Notes under the pieces: generated by a model
What the model was told of the DNA's origin: nothing
The model's input: the letters and a program-made list of their open reading frames with translations, nothing else
Database searches by the model: none
Shown: one piece after another, positions 46,791 through 57,964 of the stretch
Layout: each line of letters starts with the position of its first letter
How positions within the stretch are numbered: position 1 is the first letter of the stretch
NCBI GenBank assembly: GCA_015680685.1
Contig: MNCI01015029.1
Location: 788,426 to 852,425 of the forward strand
Direction: 5' to 3'
Origin: Gnetum montanum
Taxonomy: Eukaryota; Streptophyta; Gnetopsida; Gnetales; Gnetaceae
Length of the DNA: 64,000 nucleotides
Position numbers and translations under genes: made by a program

Positions 46791-47682
46791 TGATGATCAA
46801 TGAATACCCCCTATGCACAACCATATGAATCACTAAGCATTCACATGTGATCCAGTCGAATTCCATGGATTCTATGTCTTCTAGTACACTAGTCTCTAGG
46901 AAGTGAACTTACCCTAACAGTCATTCATTGTCTTCCCAACTACACTTGTGATGTACAAAGGTATAGTTAAGTGTAATCGAGGCATATGATTTTTATTATT
47001 TTTATGTTTTATGTTTTTGGTGCTTAAAATAAAGGATGAAAGGAAAGAAGTAATTTAACTACTAGATCAACCTAACTAACTAATCAATGTCTAACTAATC
47101 CTAGTATAAGAATTTGGTCCCACTTACCATATGCATCTTGAACATGTATAATGGTACTGGGTTATCAAATGTTAAGCATTATTGGGGTTACCAAGTGTCA
47201 TGTGCATGCTCAAAGTTTTCGTACCTATGTGCTTAATTAATCACTACTTAATCTAGCTTAGTTTAGCTTAGTTTAACCTAATTAATTATTTAATTACTTA
47301 AAGCATTAAGAAAAATTGTATAAAACATTAAATACATAAATAAATAATTAATGTATTTCCAAGTGCTACAAGTTTTATCAAAAATCTCATCTTTATTGTT
47401 GCACACACTACTATGCTTAGGTACAACAGTGCTTGAATAAAGACCTGTACACTCATGAATCCTATTGTGGGCACTTAGAAAAATATTCTAACTTTCAAAT
47501 GATGAAACTACAAGAGCTCCACTACAACTATGATAAGACATGCCATAAACATGATTGGTGAGCACATATTTATGGGTGAAAATAGATACTACGTCGACAA
47601 GGCCACGTCAATGCATCAAATCATGCATTGACGAGGCCTAGACAATGGGGCCCAGTTGACACAACCAATCTATAATTCATGA
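46791..47682 (-). repeat. 5' LTR of copy D
   Basis: About 892 bp, plus-strand TGATGATCAATG to TAATTCATGA (the end is degenerate from TCATCA, so the last base is uncertain by a few positions). It aligns to the 3' LTR 38,533-39,399. The TATA box is changed to CCATAAATA (minus, near 47,570). Confidence 0.85.
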
Positions 47683-50020
47683 ACAATGTTTTAAAATGCT
47701 TGAAAGGTCTTGGCTAACAATGTTAGTAAGGCATATGTTCTTCTTGAACATGATCAACTAGTTACTTGTTCCAAATTATACATTATTGATGAAAAATACT
47801 AGCATAACCATTCAAGGATTCTAAGATGTGATGTAACCTACCAAGTTAAAATTTAGCCTAATATTTGTTCTCTTCTTTTTCTAGTTCTTGGTTAAGTTTT
47901 ATGCTCTTATTTGGGGTTCTAAGCTTTATTTTTGATCCATTATTATCTTTTCACATCTTTTGTTTCTGCATGGTCATGGACTACTTATTAGATAGTTTTG
48001 ATCTTTTGGTAATGATTTGACTTTGGGCTTTTTATCTATTAATGGATGTTCAAATTTTCCCATGGACGGTTTCAACCACAAGGGCCACTCATGATGTATC
48101 CACCTTTTTTTTCTAAGTTAATGTAAAATCTAAAAATTCCAAAAAAAAATAATAATAATAGAATAAAATGGTTGTAACAATTTCCTTTCTTTTAAATGTT
48201 TGCAAAAAAATCTCTACATGTATATTATTAATTTTCTAAAGAGGCTCTTCTTATTTTTGGTCACTAATAGTAAGGATTTTATTTTTTGTATAGAATAATC
48301 CTTTATCTTTAGGATTTAAACTTATGCCATATATAGAATTGTATAGAAGCCTCCACTTTTTGTATCCAAAATTTATTTCCTAAATCTTGAATTTGTTCAT
48401 CATGTACCTGGTAATGTTTTCAATGAAAAATTCTTAGTTTCTTATGTATATTATTCCATCAAAGCCTAGGTGAATGTTTCGAACTTGTTTTGATAAGCCT
48501 TATTTCTTGATGTCTTGGAAATAATTGAAGCCAATGCACAAGCTACAAAAAGGTCCTAATTAATAATAAATTCTATCAATACCTTGTTTTTTATTATTTT
48601 AAGTGTATAAGTAATTATCAATGTAAATGTAAAAAACAAAAGCATGAGTTATAGCTTAGCTGATTATTTCAGATGATTTTGGAAAACCATAAATCGATTT
48701 ACATTTGTTATATGGTGGATGCATGGTACATGAGGGTATGCATGACATACATACACACCCATACAAAGTGCTCAAGCTTAAAAAATTCTAAGTATATGTC
48801 ATAGTAGACATGAAAATTTGTAAAATTAAGGAATTGAACACTTGACTTTGTAGTTATTATTGCAATTGCATACCACTATTCTATGCAAGTTGATTTACAT
48901 GTAAAATATTTTTTATATTATTTAAACATGTGTCATTGGGTCCTAGCCTTGCTTGCCAGTGGGTGCCCACTGGTAGGTAGGGGTGGAACCTATGCACACA
49001 CATAAGCATCATCAAGATTATCATGGAATATACATGGATGGGTTACATGAAATGACCCATGAATCGTTGTGGAGCGGTTTATGGTTTTCCTATGATTTGC
49101 ATCCCAAGGTACTATGTTTAGAGCTTAGAAACCCTATGCTAAGTATAAATTGAAACTCTAAAAAAACTCTTTACTATCAGGCTCAAAACTCAAAAAAAAT
49201 CTCCACCATTAGGCTCATCCTATGAGCTAAAAGTTCAATTTGTCTAATTTTTTTAATATTTAATCTCTACAATAAAACCACAAGTAGAATGCCTTTGTTT
49301 GCAAAATTTTAAACTCATTGGCATAGCTTAGGAACCCTTAATCCATGAACCCTCTTGAATGAAGTTCTCAGACAAGACTCACAAACAAAAGACTACAACG
49401 CACATCATGGTGGAGCTTTGAGGAGATACACATGAAACTTTTACTTTCTCACAATTTTCAACAAATAAAATGCTATAAACTGCAAAGTTGTTATCTTGTA
49501 TTTGTGCACCATCATTTGTTCAAACCTTTATGCAATTCAATCAATTGAGAAAATTGACTTCTACAATTTTTTCTCTATATTTAGGTTTGTTTGACAACTA
49601 TAATATATTATTTTTTATGTACCTTTGTTAATTTTCTTATAGATCCCACAAAATCACAAAAAATAATAGAGCCATAAATATTACAAACTATGATAAATGA
49701 TAAACTATGAAAGAGCATCTGATGTTTGCATGCATCATTTGCCAAGATCTACCCATAGAGACAGGACCACATTCAAATTGATTAATGTACATGACAAGCT
49801 TATTTATTAAGTTAACTCATAATCATGGGACAATATCTTAAAATCCTTGTCATTCATACAATCTTACCACAAATTATATTATGCATTCTTATCAAAGATT
49901 ATGAAAAATTCAATGCAAGATTACCTATAAAAATCTCGTGTATGTAGAAGAAGATTACAAAGGATGAAAGATAAAATATCCAATATAATTTTTGAAATAG
50001 CTTCATAAACTCATGTATCT
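47683..50020. other. AT-rich DNA without assigned genes
   Basis: The right half of the sequence that copy D split. I see no recognisable gene. A perfect inverted repeat CCAGTGGG-TG-CCCACTGG is at 48,956-48,973 in a locally GC-richer patch. Stretches of poly(A) and (AAT)n stand at about 48,140-48,165. Frames are short and broken. Confidence 0.45.
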
Positions 50021-51915
50021 GTACTTAATCCATAACAAATAAGCATGCAGTTAAATCATTTCTTAGAGTGATTATTTGTAGTTTACTTAGCCAATAAAAA
50101 TGCATAGCTAAGAAATTGAGGAAACCAACCCAAGTATAGTTGTACCAATAATGCACTTTATGAAAGTTTGTAAACTTCTTATTTTTCCCAAAATTTGCAA
50201 TCGTTTGAGAAAGGGAATGTAATTTCAATTTTCAAGGAGATTTCCCTAAGATGAGAGTTTTCAACTAATCAGGGAGCATCCTCTTTCTGTAGCTATAGTT
50301 GGTCATAATGATATTTTTTTGATGCAGCCCATTCTCCATAAATGTAGTTCACTTCTCTAGAAATACCTTTCTTAAATTTCAAACAAAGATAAACATTCCA
50401 TGTAATTGAAGAATGGCCTAACTACTTTGAAGATATCTCCATTTGCAAATTAGAGCATCGTTGTTTATTATCTCTAGGTATTCAATATTTTTCACCTGTA
50501 ATATTATGTCCATGGAATCTTCAGTTAAGCCACCACATTTAGACAATTCTAACTTTGCTAAGCTTCTCAAATTTGTGAAACCCTATAGCAAAGATTTTAC
50601 CTTAATGTTTTTACACATCAACATTTGTAAGTTAGTTAGCATGCCCATTCTTTTTGGCAGGGTCTTGAGCTCTAAATAGTTGTGTAAAAGAAAAATTTTC
50701 AACTTAGATATCATGCCTATATGTTCTGGTAGAGGCTTGATCTCTAAGTATTGCATAAAAAAAATTGTTTCAACTCAAGTAACATGCTTATGTTTTTTGG
50801 TAGGCTGTTTAACTAAGGACTATCTTCTAATGTTAATGCTTGTAATGTTGATAACATACTTATGCTTTTGAGTAGATTCCTCAAACTAGGGTAGTTTTTG
50901 AGCTCTAATATTTTTAATTTAGATAAAAAACTTATGTTTTAGTATAGGTTCTCCATATCATAAAAATTTTTTAATACCAACTCATCTAGATTGACTAGAC
51001 AAGAGAACAACTAAGGTGTGAAGTTCATCATGCCACTTGCTCTTAGCATACACAAACTTATGAGATGTTGGAAGGTTGTAAAATGAAATTTTATTTGTCC
51101 ATGAGTAGAAAAATCCAATGCATGTAGCTTAGTCAACAAACAAATTTCATCTGGTAAACTATTCAATTTTGAGTAGTAATTTAAGTGTAGTTTCTTTAAA
51201 TTGGTAGCATACTAGAATAGTTGAACTGGCAACTTGGCAAGACATTTGGAATGTAAAAATAGCTCATGAAGATTCTACAACTTATCAAAATCACCTTCCC
51301 ATGTCTTTAATGAGTTGTCTTCAAGTGAAAGTATGTTTAGGATTGAGGTAAATAGAAAGTTAAAAGGTTACTACATCATCATCGTCTAATAGCCATTCTA
51401 GATAACACTCCTCAAGAGAACTCAAATTGGCCAAATCTTTGGGGAATCCCATGTCACAACATTAGAATATATCTATAAATTTCAAATTTTGGAGCATGTT
51501 CATTCCATCCACAATTACTTAAATTTCAAACACCTAGAAATGGAGAGCATCTTCAAGGAGGTGAGACTTCTCAAATCATTGGGAAAATTAACTAGCTTTG
51601 AATAGTAGAATACACTTAAAATTCTTAGGCATCTCAATCAACATATGCCAAATGGAACCTCTATCAAGTCATGGTAATACACCAATTCTAAAATGGTGAG
51701 ATTGGTGAAGCCCTCCAAACTTGTGAATGGCACTTCAAAACACAACATGTGTAGTGCTTGGAGTTTAAAAAATGTGGATTGACATCTATTTTTTGCTGTT
51801 ACATATGAGCAATTGTACATGGTGAGGATTCGTAAGGAAGGATGCAGCAAATCTAGATCTTCACAATCTACTTTGTTGTCTCTATATGACACGCACTTTT
51901 ATATTCCCTTGATGG
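50020..51915 (-). pseudogene. Leucine-rich-repeat domain of a disease-resistance gene, decayed
   Basis: Minus-strand LRR array of the type that follows NB-ARC in plant immune receptors, where it senses ligands and holds the receptor off. Units in order: 'GFTNLTILELVYYHDLIEVP' (about 51,700), 'NLKKLHLNYYSKLNSLPDEI' (about 51,210-51,150), 'SKLKILELKNYPSLRNLLKS' (about 50,920-50,865), 'STLQALTLEDSP' (about 50,855), 'YLELKTLPKRMGMLTNLQML' (about 50,680-50,620) and 'AKLELSKCGGLTEDSMD' (about 50,560-50,510), about 24 residues apart. Frameshifts and stops occur between units, so it is a pseudogene. No NB-ARC is found upstream (above 51,915), because copy F abuts there. It is on the same strand as the NB-ARC fragment at 19.4-20.65 kb but in the wrong order to be the same gene. 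Confidence 0.85.
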
Positions 51916-51916
51916 C

Positions 51917-52366
51917 AATATGTTATGCTCGAAGCACAATATGTTATGCTTGAAGTGGTCATGCTTACATATTTATGGTTAAGTTTGTGAATTAATTAAA
52001 TCTACAAGTATAAAATGCATTAAAAGTAAGCACTAATAATAAAGAGTGAATTAATCAAAGTGTTGCAATGAATATAGGAAATCTTAACTTTATTGTTGTT
52101 CATGTTAATGTGTTCAAGTATGATGTTTGAATAAAGCACCATACAATCTCTTTAATTTACACTATGAATAATCAAAGAGAAAGTATTCTAACTCTGGAAA
52201 AATAAACCTATAAGGGCTTCATTATGCTATGAATATCAGATGCCCTAAATGCAGTTGATATGCATCTTTATATAGGCTTTTCTTGTGTTAGTATGAACAT
52301 ATTTGCATTGACAGGGAAACATTGATGAAGCTACATTGACATAACCTATCTTTTTAGGACTCATCA
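51917..52366 (-). repeat. 3' LTR of copy F (truncated)
   Basis: It aligns with other LTRs from 'atatgttatgcttgaagtgg' onward and ends ACTCATCA at 52,366. The first 19 bases are doubled (51,916-51,934 and 51,937-51,955) at the junction with the LRR pseudogene. The other half of the LTR is missing. The polypurine tract next to it is badly degenerate. Confidence 0.8.
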
Positions 52367-52619
52367 TACTCACACAACTAATTGAAAAGTTGTCCTTGAG
52401 TGAAAAAAAGTAAGATTGAGATTCTCACAAAATTTGGGGAATTATGAAATTTATTAACTACCAAACAATAGACTGACTAACTAAGTAACTCTACTAACTT
52501 TGAGTGCTATATTGTATAGGATTATAAAATATAGTATTCATTACAACAAAATTAGACAATTTAAAAAAATTTTAGCAAGTGCATGCAGAGTTGCCAAAGA
52601 CAAGGCAAATTCTCAAACA

Positions 52620-55511
52620 ATGCTTGGAGGTGGCGGCTTCTATGGTACTAAAGGTCCTTAGCTAGCTTTCAACATTGGTGGTGGTTGAGGTTGACCTGCT
52701 ACTATTGACAGAAGTTTGAAAGCATCCAGTAATGCTTTCATCTTTTCTTCTTTGCCACATGGGTCATAGGTAGTCCACGTGGCTTCTCTGATGTGGGTTG
52801 AAACAAGAATGTCCCATAGGTACANCATAGGTAGTCCACGTGGCTTCTCTGATGTGGGTTGAAACAAGAATGTCCCATAGGTACAGCATTGAAGGAAACA
52901 TTTCCTTCATGTTGACAAACCATGTTGTGAATTATTTACATTTGATGTTAAACATTTTTACTTGGTTCTATAGCTCATGGTGGTCAATCATCTTCTTGGC
53001 TAGGTTCTCAGGAATAGACTATTGATTAGTAAATATGATCCTAAGAACTTCAAGGTCTATGTTGGTTGCTTCCAATTGTTGCTTAGTCTCTTTGTGATGC
53101 TTATATTCTGGCTCATATAAGAGGTAGGAACTGGTCATTTACTTCTGCAACTTTTTCCTTGGTCTCCCTACTATCAGCATAGAAAAGTTTTCATAGTGGA
53201 GATTGACAAGCTCTATGTATTCTATCATCTCCTCTATCTGCAACTTCTTTAAGCAGATTTCAACCTTAATGTACATGTTCAATCCATCAAAGATGGGTTT
53301 CCATACATTGCCTCTTTGTTGGAGTTACTAGAGAGCCTCATTTATCTTCACCTTGGTCAATTGGATTTCTTTCTCATTCACTTTTTTGAGAAGTCCAACC
53401 TAGTCCTTGTAATGGTTCTTTACTCATTTAAATTTTAGGCTCTCATTTTCCAAGAGGCTACCTTAATAGCCATTTTCTAGTAAAGCGCATGGACTTCTTC
53501 ATCAAGAAATGTTTTTTTTCTATTGCCAACCTCATGAAGTCAAGGTTAACCTTAGCTATCTACTCCTATTATTGGTGATTGAGTTTGTCCATTTGGTTTT
53601 TATGTTTCTTAGCATTTTGTAGGTGACAAATGTCTTTTGTCAAGACTAAGATTTCCTTATGGACATGTGATAAGTCCTTGTTAGTGTTGAATGTCATGGC
53701 CTCTAACAAGGATATGTTAATGAATGATGTCTCCTTTTCATTCTCATCCATGTGTAGTCTATGATAAAGTTGTTAAAAAGCTCCATCCCTTTTGAGGTCT
53801 GGTCTAAGAATAGTGAGGTCAGAGAGATAGACCCATAACATTGCAACCTCAGTAGCTTATCATTAATTCTTGATGGTGGTTGCCTTTAGTTGGGCATTGA
53901 TAATGAGGAGCTTTTTCTTTATCTCAAGTAGCTTTTATTGGGTAGTAGTGATTTCATCTAGAAGATTAAAGATCTCTAGAAGTTGTTGCCTAGCTTCCAC
54001 CAATTTTTCCAACACTTCTTCGTGTTGGGTAGTACTTAGAAAACCACTTCCTATTTTTACAAACATCTAGATTTCTACCATTATGGAAATATTTAACATT
54101 GCTACCATAGCAACATTTAAGGCTTTAGCTACTCTATCGACCATTACTATAGCTACTATCTCCTACCCTTTATGCTACATAACTAGGACATTCATCCATT
54201 CATCCTCCTTCAATTTGATGGAGGAAGCCATGACATTCCCCAATATTTCTAGGAATGTTTATCTAGTGATGAATAGTACGATCTTTTGGGCACTTGGATT
54301 TAACCTCATGAACACCTGGTTCCTTTATGATGAGAACAATGAGATGGTTTCTTGGTCTAGCCAACTAATGATCCTTGTGACCTCATTAAGATGGCTTAAG
54401 GTTGGATGGTAAACTAATGGCTCCCCACCACCTATTGAGTCTTTTTGCTACTATAACTTTTACTCATGAATTTTTTGAAGTCTTTATATAGCTTCAAGCA
54501 CCTCTAAGTTGGTTTCTCTTTTAGGTGGTAATAGTGGTAGCCTCTCCTCTTTCTGTAGCTTGGCAGCTACCTTGTCCTTCATCATCTCTTGCAATGATGT
54601 AGCAGGAACATTACAAATCACATCGTTGGTGTAGCATGATACACCTTCCCTTCTATAAAATTTTTTGATAAGACATAGAAAAGGAAATGTCTTTCTTTCC
54701 TTCATGTCCTCCTTAAAGCTCTTTTCTATCTCCAAATAGATAAGTTGGGGAAGGTTGATAGTGAATATATTAGTTGGAGTAACACATGCATAGGTAGAGA
54801 ACACTATTACCTTACTGATCCTCATTGTGGGGTTCAAGTGATAGGCTATGGATTTAAAGTAGGCATGCTTTGCCTTCGTGAGTGCACTATACTCCTTATG
54901 GTCCACTTGATAGCAACCTAGATCCATTTCTTTATGGCTCCATAGTTTGCTTATGTAGAGACTTTCACTGACTTTTTCCAAGTGTTGGGAAACCTAAGAA
55001 CCTCCATGATGGCCTCAAATAAGTAAGATATGTTGATATCTTTGATTTTGAGAAATGCATCTTCTTATCGATTGTTCATAAATAGGTAGGTATACCCCAT
55101 GTACCATTCTTCACTGTTGGAGAGAATGGGCCACATGGGAGACCCTTGTAATTGTGTGCAAACTTTGTTTGGTGCCAACTCCAAGAACAATCCAAAGTTT
55201 AATTCTTGAAGAATAGAACTCTAAACCTCCTTGGACCTTATCTTCTCAAAGTAGGCCTTTGTGAGAGTAATTTCAAGGTTAGGCCTCAGTCAAGAATCTT
55301 CATCCTACCTAGACTAGCCAATCTCTACAGTGGGAATCTATTAGACAGATTCCACTTTGAGCTCCTCCAAAAGGAATCCCGTAGCATGGGTTGCTTCGAC
55401 CACTTGCTCTTAGGATTGCTGTGGTTGTTATTATTAGTCCCTTCCTTCCCTTGGATGCTTGTCCCTAAGTTAGGAATGTGCTCTCACTTGTAGTCCTCTC
55501 TTTGGTATCAT
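52620..55511 (-). pseudogene. ORF3 of copy F: conserved protein of unknown function
   Basis: The longest version of the third ORF, with a possible start at 55,511 ('MIPKRGLQVRAHS'). A 165-codon open frame at 54,981-54,484 contains 'HKEYSALTKAKHAYFKSIAY', 'HLNPTMRISKVIVFSTYACV', 'NIFTINLPQLIYLEIEKSFK', 'CLIKKFYRREGVSCYTNDVI' and 'LQEMMKDKVAAKLQKEERLP'. The middle matches ORF3 of copy C residue by residue with conservative changes. After about 54,400 the protein is long and Lys/Glu-rich with coiled-coil character (for example 'KEILVLTKDICHLQNAKKHK' at about 53,670-53,610). The end has a Pro-rich tail ('AGQPQPPPMLKAS', about 52,700-52,658). It lacks a visible signal peptide or membrane span. The role is unknown; position alone would suggest env-like or accessory, but the sequence does not support envelope. 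Confidence 0.75.
52765..52886. repeat. Perfect 61-bp tandem duplication joined at an N
   Basis: 52,765-52,825 and 52,826-52,886 are identical over 60 bases. The 61st base of the first copy is the only ambiguous base (N, 52,825) in the window. Copies C and D have a single copy of this segment. The duplication lies in the C-terminal part of ORF3 and shifts its frame. It is likely an assembly or sequencing join. Confidence 0.95.
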
Positions 55512-56578
55512 TGTGACCATAAACATAACCCAAGATTAGTGTTTCATTTCGTAACCCTTAGTTCTTCTGATATCTTTCTTAGTAGATCAAGTTATAAGTA
55601 GGCTTTTTTGTGATTTTGGTAAGTTATATTAATTTTAATTAGCTATTGGAGTTTGTTTTTTAAGTTGAACTCATTTGGAATGAGTAATTTTAATATTATT
55701 TTAATGGATAAACCTTGGGTGTTAAAAAAAATTTAATTTTTTTTTTGAAATAAACCTAAGGTTTATAGTCCCCACGATGTAAAGATTACCTTTGGTAGCT
55801 TGAGGATCAAAAATGGGGTGAATCAGGTAAGTGGTTTGAGAGTTATGATGCTATGAAAGTGCTTTGCCTCTGAAAATTTCAAAAAATCCTCGTCTTTGTG
55901 AGAAAATTGTGAAAATTTGACTAAGTATGTTGGCTATATATATAATTTTTCTACAACATCAACAAGGAGTTGTCAATGGGGCTATGTCGACGAGGTTGCA
56001 TCGATGCAGCTATCCAAGCCAAATTTTCACATAAGGAAAATGAGGAATTTTAGAAGAGTTTTGGGATGAAACAAGAGCCTAATAGAAGCCTTAAAAGCAT
56101 AAAAGGATGGTGAAAACATAGAAGAGAATATTAAATTCATTAGGGGAGGAGAATGGACTGAATTTGGATAAAATGAAGATGCCATATTGAAGTAAAATTG
56201 GATGTTTTTAGAAGGCAAATAAATGAGATAAATTGTAAAAATAACCAAGGGGTAGGAAGTATAACTTGGAGAGATTAAAGTATATGCAAGTGGGTCCTCC
56301 CCAAAGTAGGCTCATGCCTATAATTGCCTTTGCATACTCTCATCATGAGGAGTTCATAGACACAAAGAATGCTTAATGATCATTATAAGTTAAAAATCAA
56401 ACCCATGTAAGAGATCATTTGAGGATTATGTACCTTCATAACAAATACACTAATTCACAATGATATGAGGTAGTGAGGTGCCCATAGATGATGTCAGAAT
56501 GATGAGAGAGAGAGAGAATGGTAAGAGATTGTTATCTAAGTTACATAAAGTCCTTGTAGAATTTTTTGATTACGAAGA
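55512..56578 (-). other. 3' noncoding region of copy F
   Basis: Shares phrases with copy C such as 'gcaagtgggtcctccccaaa' (56,286). It contains a GA-repeat (56,505-56,518). Small frames are not coding. Confidence 0.65.
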
Positions 56579-56579
56579 T

Positions 56580-56982
56580 CTATTAGTTAACAATTCTTTC
56601 ATTTAAAGAGAAAATAGATGAATCTTCAAGCTAGTGATACACTAGCTCTAAGCTACATTCTTACCCTATTTCACATTGTTCTCACTTTTGTTAAAGTATC
56701 AAAAATATTTTTCTTCTATGAGTTTTTGTAAATCAATTAAACCTTCTTCAATAATATCTTTAATGAAATCAAAATTGATTGAATATGTTTTGTTCTTTCA
56801 TGATAAGCTAACTTCCTTGAAAGATGCAAGACACTTGGCTATCACAAAACATTTGATATTTTTCTTGCTTTACACCAAGAAATTAGAAAAATCTACACAA
56901 TAATAACATCTCCTTACATGCTTTTGTCAATGCCATATATTCAGATTACATAAATAAGAAGACTAAATTTTCTTCAAGTATT
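56580..56982 (-). pseudogene. Ty1/copia RNase H end, second copy
   Basis: Nearly the same segment as 21,160-21,513. The minus strand reads 'KYLKK', then 'EYMALTKACKEMLLLCRFF', 'FLGVKQEKYQMFCDSQVSC' and, in another frame, 'NFDFIKDIIEEGLIDLQKLI', the end of copia RNase H, then the purine-rich tract and the first ~20 bases of the LTR (TTGTTAACTAATAG). It shares with the first copy the loss of about 60 residues between the RYLK and EYMAL blocks. Copy E's LTR begins at 56,983 exactly where it stops. Confidence 0.8.
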
Positions 56983-57815
56983 TGATGAATCATTCATTGA
57001 CTATGTTGATGAGGTCATGTCGATGCATACTGGTCAACACTTTCCCATCGATGCATATGCATCAACACATATGCATTGACAGAGTGTTTCTCCTTGCCGA
57101 TATACATGTGTGCACCTACCACATTTAAGGCATTCATTCATTATTAGCATAAAAAAGCTCTTGTAGTTTCTTCTTTTAAGCATCAGAATATTTTCTAAGT
57201 GCCCCCAGTTGGAGTTGAGAAGTTTATAGGTCTTTATTCAAGCATTGATGTACTTGGATACTTTGGTCTAAATAGCAATAAAGATGAGCTTCTTGATAAA
57301 CCTTGCATTACTTGGAATTAGCATAATATTTACTTTAATGTACTTTATTATTATGAAATTTACTTTCATGCATTTAATTAATTAATTGAATATGGATAAT
57401 TAATGCACATAAGTAGGACCACCTCAAGCATACATTAATGCTTGGTAACCCCAATAGTGTTTACACTTGGTAACCCAGTAGCATTGCAACGTGTTCAAGA
57501 TGTGTATGGTAGGAGGAAATGGATGCCTATGTTAGGATTAGATTAAGGCATTAGATAGTTTCTATATTAATTAACTATTTAATCATTTTATTTTCATAGT
57601 TAGGATAAATAAATAAAAATGTAAAAGTTATATAAATTATATGTCTTAGTTACACTTCCTAACAAGTGGAATTGAGAAGACAATGATCATGTCCATAAGT
57701 TCACTACCTAGATAATGTGTACATAGACAACTAAAGTCTATGAAATTCAACTAGATCACTTAGTCAACACTGTTGATTTGTATGGTTGAACTTAGGAACT
57801 GCTTGCCACTCCTCA
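56983..57815 (+). repeat. 5' LTR of copy E
   Basis: 833 bp from TGATGAATCATT to CCACTCCTCA. The AATAAAGATGAGC poly(A)-signal phrase is at about 57,281. The TATA region is degenerate ('cgatatacatg', near 57,100). The region before it is rich in 'gatgcatatgcatc'-type short palindromes (57,020-57,080). Confidence 0.85.
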
Positions 57816-57816
57816 T

Positions 57817-57834
57817 TGGCACCATTGCCAAAGA
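57817..57834 (+). promoter_or_regulatory. Primer-binding site of copy E (tRNA-Asp type)
   Basis: TGGCACCATTGCCAAAGA, one base after the LTR. It matches the tRNA-Asp complement TGGCGCCGTTGCCGGGGA except for G-to-A changes. Confidence 0.85.
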
Positions 57835-57964
57835 CTTTAGTTATCTACGTGTGCTACCTAGGAAGTTAGTGAAATCATCCAACAATGTTGTTATGAACCT
57901 TAAAGTTGAAATCATTAAGACAAATAATAATAACTCACATACATTATTTTTCACAAGAACTAAC

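Larger units (their letters stand above)
38533..47682 (-). mobile_element. Ty3/gypsy element copy D, bounded by two full LTRs
   Basis: The only copy in the window with both LTRs complete, about 9.15 kb, on the minus strand. Order: 5' LTR (47,682-46,791), primer site, gag, protease, RT, RNase H, integrase, a short 3' region and the 3' LTR (39,399-38,533). ORF3 is reduced to its end by an internal deletion near 39,925. The flanks GCAAG (38,528-38,532) and ACAAT (47,683-47,687) agree at three of five bases, compatible with an old 5-bp target-site duplication. The two LTRs differ by eye at roughly one base in seven to ten, so the insertion is old. Confidence 0.9.
51917..56578 (-). mobile_element. 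Ty3/gypsy element copy F (3' LTR part, ORF3 and 3' noncoding region only)
   Basis: A 4.7-kb minus-strand fragment. It contains part of the 3' LTR (51,917-52,366, ending GGACTCATCA), the region with the fullest ORF3 of the window, and noncoding DNA equivalent to about 26.2-27.2 kb of copy C. It stops at about 56,578, where copia sequence begins across a short stretch (GAAGATC-AT) common to both elements. No gag or pol is present. Confidence 0.85.

Noticed and set aside
19390-51915. NB-ARC at 19.4-20.65 kb and LRR at 50-51.9 kb as one gene with a huge intron
   Set aside because: Both are on the minus strand, but the LRR lies upstream of the NB-ARC, the reverse of the domain order in NLR proteins.
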